A stretch of 64,000 nt of DNA from Adiantum capillus-veneris (GCA_014529385.2 CM043968.1:28545513-28609512); one strand, 5' to 3'; numbered from the stretch's first letter, positions 45,470 through 57,600 are shown. Notes: generated by a model from the letters alone, not told the origin. Made by a program: numbers and translations.

Positions 45470-45901
45470 TTGTCAGAAATGGCTACTTCACCAGAGGCAT
45501 GCACTTCTATTTTTGATGAAAGGTACCCTTTGTCTTTTCCTCAAGTGTTCTACGTATGCTACCCTATACTTTCTTGCGAATGGGCTTTGATAGAGAGCCT
45601 TGCATGTGAGAGAAATTTTGAGGAGTTAGAATGGCTGATACGTCTATGGCTAACTAGTGATCCCTACCCATTAGCGAATGTGTCTCCAGTAGCACATGCT
45701 TATTCTTTTGCACAAGATGAGTATCCACGCATCGCAAGGTTCTTGATTAGCATGCTTGCACAAGAGGATGATGAAGAGGAACTAATAGAGACCGAGGAAG
45801 ACTATGGCCTCACGGACAACGATTTTATTTATCTAGATGATGAGGATAGAGGCCTAGCCTTAGGGTGGCCACCCGGTTTATATAATATCCTCTTTCCTTG
45901 A
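45470..45901 (+). CDS. Gypsy B extra ORF, 143 aa, unknown function
   Basis: A complete ORF 270 bp after the end of the polyprotein tail, on the sense strand. It is aromatic-rich in the first half (Y-P-L-S-F-P-Q-V-F-Y-V, W-L-I-R-L-W-L) and strongly acidic in the second (A-Q-E-D-D-E-E-E-L, Y-G-L-T-D-N-D-F-I-Y-L-D-D-E-D). No signal peptide or transmembrane segment is evident, so an envelope-like role is not supported. It is absent from element A. A decayed homolog lies at 6472-6741. Confidence 0.6.
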   Translation: MSEMATSPEACTSIFDERYPLSFPQVFYVCYPILSCEWALIESLACERNFEELEWLIRLWLTSDPYPLANVSPVAHAYSFAQDEYPRIARFLISMLAQEDDEEELIETEEDYGLTDNDFIYLDDEDRGLALGWPPGLYNILFP

Positions 45902-47102
45902 TTCTAAAAGGGGTGACAGATAGGTAGGTTAGGGGTCTAGATTGTGTTTTGAGTTTGTTTTTTAGGAGTTTTAATTTTTCACACTGACATGTCTCCTAGA
46001 GGTATAGTGCCTGTTTTTGGATGTGTTAGGTAGGACTTATATGGATCTCCATCCACATGGCTGAGGACATCTGCTTCAACAAATGAGCCACTCCATACCT
46101 CCAGGTGTACTACTTTCCATGATTCATGTTGGTGGATATGTGTAATTGCTAATAATGATTTTTCATGCTTTGTTTGAGTGCAATAGTTATGATTGTTATC
46201 TGCCATTATAGATGTATAAATTTGTCTTTGCTTAAGTTGATTGAACTCCAGTTTAATCTTATGGATGAGCCTGGAGATTAGGAGACCGTGACTTTAGGTT
46301 AACTCATTTACTTGACCACTAGGCCTAGCTAATAAAATTATCCGAGTATTTGAAACCTTAGGAATGTTTTAGGCAGAGAAAGGCTTGCTCACTTAAACAA
46401 CAAAAAACACTAGTGCGAATACCAAGGAAATGGAAGCAAAAAAAAAACAACATAAGTGCCACAAATGAAAAATCTTACGCTGGAAGAGAAATCCTGGCTT
46501 GAATTGGTACTTCACTCACATGTATTGTCTATGGTACTAGAGCCCTAGAGGTTCCCAGTGTGGGCGCTTTTCCTCGAGAAGCAAAAAACCCCGGATATAC
46601 AAAATAAGCACACACGTCACATGATTGTGACCCAAAGTAAAAAAGTATTAAAAAAAAAGAAAAATTAAAAGACTTCCATTGAGCTTACAGTTAACATTTC
46701 AAGCTTTTGTTTGCAGTTGAGAGAGCGAGTTGGCTAATCAAAGCTGAAAAGCATAATTAGGGAATCTTGCATTTAGATAATCTTCTTAGCTTAGCTAGTA
46801 CTAGAGTAGTTGTTTTAACCTTAGTCATAGCTAACTAATTGATAGACTCACCCATAAGCTCAAAACTCTTGATTAATTAATTTACTCAAAGTGCAATTTA
46901 TTTGTCCTTAATGGCAATCTGACATTTCATAAATCTTGCATTTACTCATTTCCACATGTACTTTACATTCCCCTCATGATTTATGGCAATATAATTCCGC
47001 TTGCTAAAACAGTGACTTTGCCTTGCAGATTCAAATCTAGATGCTCTACAACATGGACATACCAAGCTTCAACTCAATAGCTTCCGAGGACGGAATCTAC
47101 AT
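45902..47102 (+). other. 3' noncoding region of Gypsy B
   Basis: Shares blocks with 965-2230 of element A, most strongly at about 46470-46610. No supported ORF. Confidence 0.6.
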
Positions 47103-47117
47103 CAGGAAGGGGGGCAA
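47103..47117 (+). promoter_or_regulatory. Polypurine tract of Gypsy B
   Basis: CAGGAAGGGGGGCAA directly before the 3' LTR start at 47118. Confidence 0.85.
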
Positions 47118-47679
47118 TGTTAACCCTCGTGGCTCACGCACACCCTATTGCCTACGACGGACACCGTAACCGTATTATTTATTTAAGTAGAGTCAGGCAC
47201 CGGGCTTGTCGGTCCAATAGGGAAAGGTAGAGTGATCGCCGATGAGAGGCGCACTCTAACACGAACATGCTAGAGTTAGTTGGCTAAGCATGGGCGCCCA
47301 AGTGTGAATGGGGTGAGCTCACATAAAAGCCAATTAAACCTAAAATTGAGTCATTCTCTCTCATTGTGCAATAGAAGCTACTCTTCCTCCATCTCCACCT
47401 TCTCCTTCACCATCTCCTTGTGTGTGTGCGTGTGAGAGAGAGAGAGAGTGTGAGAGTGTGTGTGCGATCGATCGTTGCGGCGGCACGACGGCGGCGAGGC
47501 GGTTGAGCGCGGCGTAGCGGCGTCTCCCTCTTCTTCGCAGCGCGGGAATCCTTCATTCGCAACTACGCAGGAAGGTGAGTGACACACCGTTCTTCCTTGT
47601 GAGCTTGTCTGTTGTATGACTGTGTGCTAGGAGCCTTTGTGGCTCGCACACGCCGCGTAGCAAGTCCCTAGCCTTGACA
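47118..47679 (+). repeat. 3' LTR of Gypsy B
   Basis: 562 bp, same ends as the 5' LTR, two bases shorter because of one GA unit, with about 15 substitutions by eye. Confidence 0.97.
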
Positions 47680-48849
47680 GTGTGAAAATTCCAAGTAAAC
47701 TTCCTGGTCTTTGATTGCATCCAATCTTAGCAAGTGTTTTCGGGCTTGACTACATTCCATGTCAAACCATTTCTTCTTGGTGCTACCCTTCTTAGACCTT
47801 TTGCAAGACATGTGTTTCACCGAAAAGCATTCCTTCGCACAAGAGAAAATTACTTCTTTGAAAACTTTCCACTTGCATTCTAATGTTGGGCTCTCTTGAT
47901 GCTCTATCATGCTTAACATTTGGTTCACCATATCAGCATATATAAGTGCTCGTTTGAAGTCTAGACGTAGGTACAAATGATTCACATCATGATTGGAGGC
48001 TACATGCTCGGGCCGTTTACCACACTTGAGGTCAATACATAACATCCTATGATCCGATTCCGGATTCCATTCACCAAGTGTAAAGCTTTGTATGCATTCT
48101 AGAGTGGCTTCTGAGAACAACATATAGTCAATCACGCTAGCACCGTTGTGCTTTCTACATGTAAAGTCATTGGTGCCTTGCCATAGAGATACACCATTTG
48201 CAATGAGCATTCTGGTACTATTGCACATATGTAGAAGTGAATTTCCATAGTGATCCACTTCTTTTGCATCATTAGAACTTCGATTATACATGTATGAGTC
48301 ATCCATTCTTCTTGAGACATGCGGCATGTCTACTTGTTGTGTGTCATGTTGTAGCATATTTGTGCGAGCATTCATGTCTCCAAAAACAATGACTTCACCT
48401 TGATCCTTGTAATGAGCAATATCTTCCTCTAGTTCAACAAAGGGCTGATCTCTATCCATATTCAAGCAAGCATAAAAGTTGGAGTCATAGTGAGGAATGT
48501 AGCAACCGACCACAAACATGACTTGACCATTTGGTGGGCTGATTTTCAGCCATAAGTAGCGTTTATATTTATCTTCTTTGACAATGGAAACATCTTTCAA
48601 ACCCTTTTTGGTCATACATGCTACGCCTCCTTGGCCTCTTCGTTGCTTTGCATTTTTGGCCCACATCAAAGAATGCACATCGTATTTGTCAAATCCAAGA
48701 ATTCGTTGCGCATCATGCTCCCATGTTTCGACAAGAAGTATCACATCGGAGTCATTGGTAAGCTCATCAATGCCAATTCCCGCATTCCATGGATACCCGT
48801 TACAATTCCAAAAGCTTATTCGCAAGCGTGAGTTGGTCTCATAGATCAT
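47680..48849 (-). CDS. LINE ORF2 N-terminus: apurinic-type endonuclease (cut by Gypsy B)
   Basis: On the minus strand from ATG at 48849, about 389 codons are open up to the Gypsy insertion. It is a complete endonuclease/exonuclease/phosphatase (EEP) domain: W-N-C-N-G (about 13-17), V-E-T-W-E (about 40), C-Y-I-P, V-F-G-D-M-N-A-R (about 155), S-V-I-D-Y-M-L and S-D-H-R-M (about 263), with the Asn, Glu, Asp/Asn and terminal Asp-His all present. In LINEs this nicks target DNA to prime reverse transcription. The start codon overlaps the ORF1 stop as ATGA. The remainder of the spacer is at 34178-34273, and no RT follows. Confidence 0.88.
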
Positions 48850-49787
48850 GTGTCCCTATTTGTTGGGTGGACTTGCATCCTCCTTAAGTGACTTTCCTCT
48901 TGAGGTGATACCTTAACCTTCTTGCTTCTTTCCTCATATGCTTTGCGACGTACATTTTGTTGCATAATAGTGCGATCCTCATATACATTACAACCTGTTC
49001 CTTTGAGGTAGATCCAACCATTGTCAAGGATGATCTTTCTCTTTACCTCATCAGCCATGGTACATACAATAGGTCTTTCTCCCGAGCGAGGGACTCCTTG
49101 TTTTCCAATTCGATGTGCACCATAAGCCATGATTCCTGACATGCCAAAGTGTGTAGCAAAAAACTCTTCAATAGCAACTGCAAGAGATTGGGGTGTTTCC
49201 ATGCTTTCCTCCTTGATTCCATGAATGACGATGTTCTTTGAGCGTTTTTGTCGTTCGTGCAATTCTTGAGTGTCCACATTCTCTACACTCTTTGCTTGGA
49301 CAACGGCTTGCGTGATAGGAGATGTAGAAACCACATTATCCTTACATATATCAGCCCATGATTTGGATGCATTTCTCATCTCACATACATCATGTCGTAC
49401 TGTATCTATTGTTTCCTCTTTCAATACATGATCACTCTCAACTTTGCTCAAGCGCTCTTTCAATACATTCATGTCAACAAGAGAGCTTTTACATTCTTGA
49501 ACTTCATTCTCAAGATGCATCAAGCGTGTTGTTTGCATTTCAAGAACCTTCTTGAGGTGCTCATTCTCCACAACGAGAACTCTTAAAGTACCATTCTCCA
49601 TTGCAAGTGCGCGCAACTCTTCACCTTGTTTGTTGACGGTTTCTTGTAACGAGATTAAGTAAGCCATGATCATTGCTTCCGTTGTTGTAGATGATGTGGT
49701 TGGATTAGCATCCAAATTCCTTGGAGATTTTGCACCATTCTCCATGGCGAGTGTGGCTTTTCCACCCTTGCGAGTTTTTTCTGACAT
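48846..49787 (-). CDS. LINE ORF1: coiled coil plus RRM-like RNA-binding protein
   Basis: The preferred start is ATG at 49787 (MSEKTRKGGKATLAMENG), giving 313 aa; the longer frame to 49976 reads through a GA/CT microsatellite as Ser-Leu repeats and is unlikely. A Leu/Glu-rich coiled coil (residues about 40-115) is followed by an RRM-like domain (about 180-260: RSKNIVIHGIKEE, Y-G-A-H-R-I-G, E-R-P-I-V-C-T-M) and a basic C-terminus (QQNVRRKAYEERSKK). This is the layout of LINE-1-type ORF1 proteins, which form trimers and bind the element RNA. It ends in TGA inside the ATGA that starts ORF2. Confidence 0.8.
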   Translation of the reverse strand: MSEKTRKGGKATLAMENGAKSPRNLDANPTTSSTTTEAMIMAYLISLQETVNKQGEELRALAMENGTLRVLVVENEHLKKVLEMQTTRLMHLENEVQECKSSLVDMNVLKERLSKVESDHVLKEETIDTVRHDVCEMRNASKSWADICKDNVVSTSPITQAVVQAKSVENVDTQELHERQKRSKNIVIHGIKEESMETPQSLAVAIEEFFATHFGMSGIMAYGAHRIGKQGVPRSGERPIVCTMADEVKRKIILDNGWIYLKGTGCNVYEDRTIMQQNVRRKAYEERSKKVKVSPQEESHLRRMQVHPTNRDT

Positions 49788-49837
49788 TGCCTTCAAGTCG
49801 GCAACAAAAACGCAAAGTTTTGACAGTTTTTTCAGTT

Positions 49838-49839
<2 letters not shown>

Positions 49840-49896
<57 letters not shown>

Positions 49897-49986
49897 GATA
49901 GAGAGAAAGCGAAGAGAGAGCAATGGAGAAGATGGCTCCCATGGAGTTTCTGCAAACTCCACCAACAAAAGGTCATCTCTCACTCA

Positions 49987-50042
<56 letters not shown>

Positions 50043-50217
50043 TTCTAACAATAGCTAGCAGAGAGTGTGTGTGTGTATGTATGTATGTATGTGTGTGTGT
50101 GTGTGTGTGCGTGTGGAAACAAACAAAAGCCCATATTGTTCAACACACACACACACACATACACATACACACACACAGACACAGATACACACACACACAC
50201 ACACAGGGTCGCAAACA

Positions 50218-50254
<37 letters not shown>

Positions 50255-50319
50255 TCTCCTAAAGGCGTGCAGAGACAACCAAGGACTCTTTGCAAGTCTC
50301 TACGCGCGCCTTTAGTACT

Positions 50320-50374
<55 letters not shown>

Positions 50375-50474
50375 GTGTGTGTGTGTGTATGTGTGTGTGT
50401 TTGTGTGTGTGTTTTGGACACACACACAGAGGGAGAGAGAGTGTCTATGTGTGTTTTTTGGTGTGCTTTGGGGG

Positions 50475-50512
<38 letters not shown>

Positions 50513-50520
50513 AAAGACTT
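49840..50520 (+). repeat. Microsatellite cluster with foldback, right copy
   Basis: GA at 49840-49893, CT at 49992-50040, GT and CA runs at 50060-50205, CT at 50221-50252 and GA at about 50324-50369, then GT, CA and GA to 50510. Between the last CT and GA tracts the arms 50259-50276 and 50296-50315 (CTAAAGGCGTGC and its complement) form a hairpin. The CT and GA tracts extend the palindrome to about 150 bp (50221-50369). Confidence 0.9.
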
Positions 50521-50541
50521 GACATGTTTCTTGATGAATAG

Positions 50542-52406
<1,865 letters not shown>

Positions 52407-52690
52407 TACACTTCAAGTAGCAATTGTATAAGATCATGTATTACAAAAATTTTGTACGATGTCATCCACTCAGAGTATCTTTCTCCACTTGTGGTTCACA
52501 TACACCATTGTCTCTCTCCACCTTCGTTGACCTTCACGAGCACCGGAATTGTTGTATGCCATTGATCTTTTAGCTTTTTTTTTGTTGTAAATGTCTGATG
52601 GCTTGTGTTGTTGCTGAGAAGGCCAAGACTGTCCCATGCTGAGACTTAAGTAGATGTGAACATTTGAGCTTAGCTGAGAATCTCGCTTAC

Positions 52691-53845
52691 CTCAAAAGCA
52701 CCAATCCACCATATGTTAGATTCTGATTGAACACTAAAATACAAAGGATCATCATTGGGACACTTTGAGAGGGCTCTATTCATTAAAGTAATAGTAACAC
52801 GCTCTAGCTTCTTCTTTTTAACAAGCTCACACTCATCCAATTTCAATACAAAATGTAATACCCCTCGTGACTCTTCAAATGTGATGTTGTAAAACTCCAC
52901 CATTCTCTTCTGTAACATTTGCAGGTCCATAAAATATTATTGAACTCATCATATGCCATGTTTGCTCCATGGCCACTGTAAGTTGCTTTAATATGAAAGG
53001 GTTGTCCAAGATATTCTCCCTATGCGTCGTTAAGATGAAGCCTCTCTTTCCAAACACTTGAGGCTGGTGGTAAAAGTTTGGATTTTATTCCCTTCTTAAC
53101 AAAGATGGATGAGACAGATTTTTGTATAGCCAAATATCCTCTTTTGCTTACACCAAGTGAATCAAGTGTGCCTTGTATCTCTTTTGCAGGCACTGAGTTC
53201 TCTGAAATAAAGCGGTCCACTACATTTCGTTGTAGGACCTTAAACTTCTTGTCATGTACTATATCTGTTGCAAGGCTTCTACTTATAAGTGGCTTCAATC
53301 TCTTTCCTATATTGGCTTTGGGGTCAATGTTTTCCTTGTCAGGATAGATTGAATCTCTACATGAAGACAATGCATAAGTAAATACAGAAAATTTACTTCA
53401 CTAACACTATTTAGGCACATGAAAACAATGCATAACAAGAAAAAACAAAAAATTTACTTAACTAAGACAATTTAGTCAACCAAGAAGCATCACCTTAATG
53501 CTTGGATTCTTTTCTTGAGACCTCCGGATGCGACCTGCAATATTTCAAGATTGCGTAATTCTTCTTTCGGATACGACCACCCAAGATGGTGTCCTTCATT
53601 TGACAACTTCGTACCTTTCCTTTCAGTTCCTATACCTCTGTTTTGTGTTGCAAAATGGTAACCTGATTTGTAGAATGCAAATGTGAAAGACGAACAATCT
53701 CACATTGTTGAGCTTGGAGAATTCCCTTATAAGTTTCAGCTTCCCTTGTCAGAGATTTACAATAACCCAGAAAGCCCTTTTCTGCATCACTAGCAAAGGT
53801 CAATAAGCTTGTAGGATTGACAAACGGTGGAGACGCATTAGTCAT
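52691..53845 (-). pseudogene. Element F gene 3, spliced, minus strand; broken
   Basis: Start ATG at 53845 (MTNASPPFVNPTSLL). Exon 1 (53845-53615) is a coiled coil with one in-frame TAG. Exon 2 (53534-53494, 41 nt) and exon 3 (53356-52691) join with consistent phases, giving A-L-R/D-S-I-Y-P-D-K-E-N-I-D-P across the last junction. Exon 3 contains LDSLGVSKRGYLAIQK, then a stop and a frameshift near 53020-52930, then HFVLKLDECELVKKKKLERV and WWIGAFE, ending at a GTAAGC donor. Further exons are not found. Family not recognised. The gene faces gene 2 tail to tail, and its start is about 490 bp from the right end of element F. Confidence 0.5.
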
Positions 53846-54308
53846 TGGATTCTTAGGATAGAGAGAGCCTCTTGTCTAGATATCTATGTGTTTAGCTCCC
53901 TAATCTGTGAGCGTGTCTATGGATGTGGGAGGTATATGTGTGTTTGTTACACTTAATCAATGGTTGGTACTCATTGTCCAAATCAATGTGAAGGTGATAT
54001 TTGGCTCGTTTCTGCGTAACATTTGTGCCATTTGAGGAGTGCGCCATTAGCCAAAGGTGCAGGTTTAATGAAAGGTGAATAGGTGGCTGCACCTTCGTCC
54101 CTCCATGTTAGCCTCATTCCCTCCATGTTGACGAGGTTCATTCAATGCAATTGAAAAGAAGATTATCCCTCAATCATTACGGATGAATGTTCAGAAGAGT
54201 AAAGAATCTAATTAAAGTACACTTTTTGAACTTTTACCATGAAAGACCCACCTCTATTATTCGCCATATTTTCTAGAGAGAGAGTGCGAAAAATACATTT
54301 TCTTAGAA

Positions 54309-54336
54309 GGCCCTCCAAATGACCTCCGAAATTTCC
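54309..54336 (-). repeat. Right terminal inverted repeat of element F
   Basis: Perfect inverted copy of 31021-31048, followed by TA (54337-54338) and then the resumed Copia gag. Confidence 0.9.
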
Positions 54337-54338
54337 TA

Positions 54339-54688
54339 ATGTTGCATTGTTGCGTAAAAAGTTGGAATCAAAGATTATGTATGAGGAAGATGACATGGAT
54401 ACTTTCCTTGCCTGTATCAAGGATATCAAAATGAGAAACTCGTTTCTGAAGGCAAAGTCATTTCAGACAGTTCCCTTGTGCAGATTGTTCTTGATGCATT
54501 GTTAGATTCCTATCAAACTCGCACTAGTACTTGGAGACTTATGACCCAAGTAAATCCTGATGTTATCAAGTTTGATGCATTATGCACATTGTTGTTGCAC
54601 GAGTCACTTTCAAGAAAAAACATGGCTAAATAGCATGCAGTTGAACAGGCTTTTATTGCTGCTCAAAGAAAAGGTGGTAACAGCAATG
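54339..54688 (+). pseudogene. Copia E gag, C-terminal half
   Basis: Continues the gag cut at 31019: L-R-K-K-L-E-S-K-I-M-Y-E-E-D-D-M-D-T-F-L-A-C-I-K-D-I-K, then in a shifted frame S-D-S-S-L-V-Q-I-V-L-D-A-L and W-R-L-M-T-Q-V-N-P-D, then A-V-E-Q-A-F-I-A-A-Q-R-K-G-G. It contains a frameshift near 54435 and a TAG near 54631. An 8-bp CATTGTTG after the TA appears extra relative to the frame. It ends where the antisense Copia LTR starts. Confidence 0.8.
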
Positions 54689-54914
54689 TGTTGGAATTAG
54701 GGTTGCAGAGAAACGCACACAGCTTGGAGAAGACGAAGGAATCTCAAGGCACACAACTGAGAGTGTGTTACTTAGTGTGCAATGGAAGATAGATATCCCT
54801 AGAGTGATGGGCGAATATATAATGCACGGGGGGAAAAACCTCCTAAAGAGGGAAAAAATGCCCCAACGGTCCTAGTGTGTTCACACACATCACTACCACA
54901 TGTATATGGTAACA
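54689..54914 (-). repeat. 3' LTR of Copia G, 226 bp
   Basis: On the minus strand, TGTTACCATATACA start at 54914 and CTAATTCCAACA end at 54689. A purine tract (TATAGGGGGGATT) abuts the start. Same length as the LTR at 29604-29829. Confidence 0.9.
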
Positions 54915-54922
54915 AATCCCCC

Positions 54923-57375
54923 CTATAGAGATGCGGTGAACGAGAGCTGGCACATGAGAAAAGGGAAGTGCCATGCCTTGAGGACATGATCAGTCCACAA
55001 AGGGGAGCAAGATTCGAGATTCTCACGAGACAATGCCTTGCGTAAAGCTTCGAGATTCTCACAAGACAATGCCTTTGTGAAAATATCTGCAAGGTTTTTA
55101 TGTGTTAGCACATAAGCCAAGTTGATCTCTCCTGCTGAGAACCTCTCCCTGACATAGTAGTAATGCAATACAATGTGCTTTGTGCAAGCATGAAAAAATG
55201 GGTTTCTCGCAACTGCCAATGCGCTCTAACTGTCAGTGTAGATAGTGTTGGCAGTGTCCTGTCCAACAGCCAAATCATCCATAAGATGTCTAAACCATAC
55301 ACACTTAACCGTAGCTGTGAACAATGCCCTATACTCAGCATCACAAGTCGAAGCGGCCACAGTAGGTTGCTTCTTGCTCAACCATGATATACATGAACTG
55401 CGAAGTATGAAACAAAAACCACTTGTGGACACTTGCGTGTCAAAACAACCAGCCCAATTTGAGTCCGAAAAAGCATGTAAGTCTGGCGGTAATGATCCCC
55501 CCTTGGGATAAAACAAGCCAAGATGTAAAGTGCCACTAAGGTAGTGAAAAATACCATTGACAGCCTATCAATTCTTAGACCCTGGGCTATGCATAAATCT
55601 GCTAACGTGTGAGACTGCAAATTGAATATCCAGCCTCGTGTTGCATACATAAATAAGGCAGCCAACAGCAGTTTGGTAAAGAGTGACATCAACAGGATCA
55701 CCAGCATCATGTAGACTCAACTTCAAACCTGTTTCCATGGGAGTGGCAATAGGTTTGCAATCCTCAAGTCCAAACTTACATAGCAATGTCTCTATGTAAC
55801 TTTTCTGACACAAGGCATTACCACCATCACACTCCTTAAACTGTATACCCAAGTAATGATGCAACAGTCCCAAATCTTTCATCTTGAAAGTAGCATTCAA
55901 ATCAGCCTTAAATTCAGCAATATGTCTCTCACTTGGTCCAGTGATCAGCAAATCATCTACATAAAGAACCACAATCAGAAGTACATCACCCTCACGCTTT
56001 ACATACAATGTGCTTTCTGTTGGACTGTTATTACAAAAGTCTCATTTGACCAAATGAGTATCAGCCTTCTCATACCAAGCACAAGGAGATTGCTTCAACC
56101 CATACAAAGCCTTTTAACATCTGGACACTTTGTCCTCTTGTACTTTCTTGACAAAACCGGGAGGCTGCGTTACATAAACTTCCTCAAATATGTCACCATT
56201 CAAGAAAGCAGTAACAATGTCTAATTGATGTAAATCCCAACCAAAATGAGCTTCCAATGCACATAGAAAATACACAATAGTCATACGAAAAGTGGGAGAA
56301 AAATTATCTTCATAATCTATGCCTATTTGTTGTGCATAACCCTTTGCAACAAGTCAAGCCTTATGGCGATCAATCTCACCATCCGGCTTGCGTTCAACTT
56401 CTAAACCCACTTCGTACCAATGGCCTTTTTTCCAGGAGGCAAATCACATAAATTCCATGTGTCATTTTCTATATGTGCATCATATTTTGATTGCATGGAA
56501 TCCATCCAATTGTTTGAATTCTGTGTGTCATCAAAAGACAGAGGTTCCTCAACACCATGTAAGCCCCATGTAAGCTAGACACAGCCAAAGCATAACAATC
56601 CGATGCATAAGATGCATGGCCAGAGCCGGAACGAGTACGACTAGACAAAGGTGCATCCAATTTACTGTCACGCAATGTATGCACCAACCATTTTGGCATA
56701 CCTCTAGCCTGCTCATTTTCAGCCCTTTCCTCATCAAGTACATCAAGTACATCTGCATCAGTAATATGCTGATCTGTAACATTTTTGGAAACCCCCATAG
56801 GCTGTACATTTGCCTCATTGGAATTTCCATTTGAACTTCCACCACTAAAAAGAGGCAACAAAGTGTCATAAATGTCTTGTGACCTTACATTACAGTCTCT
56901 AGTACATGACAGCAAGGGCTGAACAAAATCTTCCACAAACATTACATCTCGTGAAACCAAAATACTCTTTGTTTGCGGATGATACAACCTGTAACCTTTG
57001 CTTTCAGCACTATAACTAACAAAAATATATTTGACAGCCTTATCATCCAATTTTATGTGATGTGTTTGTGACACCAAACAACCAAAAACACGCATGTGCT
57101 CAATAGAAGGCTACCTATCATGCCATGCTTCATATGAAGTAATAGATCGCAAAGCTTTCGTAGGACACTTGTTAAGTACATAAGTGGCATACATGATGGC
57201 CTCAAGCCAGAAAGAATGCGACAAAGCTTGACTTTTGACCATCCATCATGCCATTTCCGTAAGTGACCTGTTTTTCCTCCATTTTGTTGAGGCATATAAG
57301 GCACTGTACATTGGTGTTTTATCCATCGACTAGCCAGAAATGGCTCTTTGTAGGCATTGCCCTTATAAGACCCTT
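54923..57375 (-). pseudogene. Copia G pol: integrase C-part, RT, RNase H
   Basis: The minus strand has H-Q-C-T-V-P-Y-M-P-Q-Q-N-G (integrase, about 57300), a long post-integrase frame (57095-56469) with M-R-V-F-G-C-L-V, RT with V-L-Y-V-D-D-L-L-I-T-G (catalytic YVDD, in frame 56008-55568), RNase H with A-F-S-D-S-N-W-A-G-C (55516-55226), and the terminal K-N-L-A-D-I-F-T-K-A-L-S. Several stops and frameshifts lie between about 56470 and 56010 and near 55570, so it is inactive. Confidence 0.88.
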
Positions 57376-57600
57376 GTCTAAACATTACTTCCCCCTTAGA
57401 GAAGAGTTCTCGTCCTAAAAAAATAACGTGGGGAATTTCTTCTTAAGAACGTTAAGAAGTGGCACCTTCTTCAAGTTTATCTTTCCACTTGACTAGCATT
57501 TGTTGACGGTGAACATGATGTTGTGTCTGTAACTCATGAAAATCCATGATTCTTTCAGGTTCATATGGTAGAGTCGGAGGTTCAATGAAGTTAGTTAAGA
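57376..57600 (-). pseudogene. Decayed Gypsy chromodomain end and polypurine tract
   Basis: The minus strand reads P-E-R-I-M-D-F-H-E-L-Q then M-L-V-K-W-K-D-K-L-E-E-G-A-T, the chromodomain-like C-terminus of Gypsy integrases. A purine tract AAGGGGGAAGTAA then leads into TGTTTAGAC at about 57385, a possible LTR start. It is cut by Copia G. Confidence 0.5.

Larger units (their letters stand above)
34274..47679 (+). mobile_element. Ty3/Gypsy element B, full length, 13.4 kb
   Basis: The LTRs at 34274-34837 and 47118-47679 have TG...CA ends. The target duplication GTGTG is at 34269-34273 and 47680-47684. The primer site follows the 5' LTR and the polypurine tract precedes the 3' LTR. The order is gag, protease, acidic linker, RT, RNase H, integrase, second retropepsin-like domain, W-V-P-K repeat tail, an extra ORF and a long 3' noncoding part. 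The LTRs differ at about 15 positions plus a 2-bp repeat indel, counted by eye (about 2.7 percent). Frameshifts and stops make it non-functional. Confidence 0.97.
34178..50040 (-). mobile_element. LINE-like element, RT-less, interrupted by Gypsy B
   Basis: ORF1 and the endonuclease half of ORF2 lie on the minus strand from about 49.8 kb down to 47680; the ORF continues at 34273-34178 across Gypsy B. Both outer ends run into microsatellites (CT/GA), and foldback sequences with shared arms flank it at 33.9 and 50.3 kb. No reverse transcriptase, 3' tail or target duplication was found, so either the copy is truncated or the pair was captured by element F. Confidence 0.65.
54689..57375 (-). mobile_element. 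Copia element G, antisense, 5'-truncated
   Basis: The minus-strand order from right to left is integrase core, RT, RNase H, purine tract, and LTR ending exactly at 54689. The 5' LTR, gag, protease and integrase N-terminus are absent; at 57375 it meets a decayed Gypsy fragment. The family matches element E (same LTR length and ends). It was inserted into the gag of E, since gag text runs right up to the LTR terminus. Confidence 0.9.

Noticed and set aside
45470-45901. Accessory ORF as an envelope-like gene
   Set aside because: No signal peptide, transmembrane segment or glycosylation pattern is evident; the second half is acidic.
49788-49976. N-terminal extension of LINE ORF1
   Set aside because: It reads Ser-Leu repeats from a CT tract; the ATG at 49787 gives a normal protein start.
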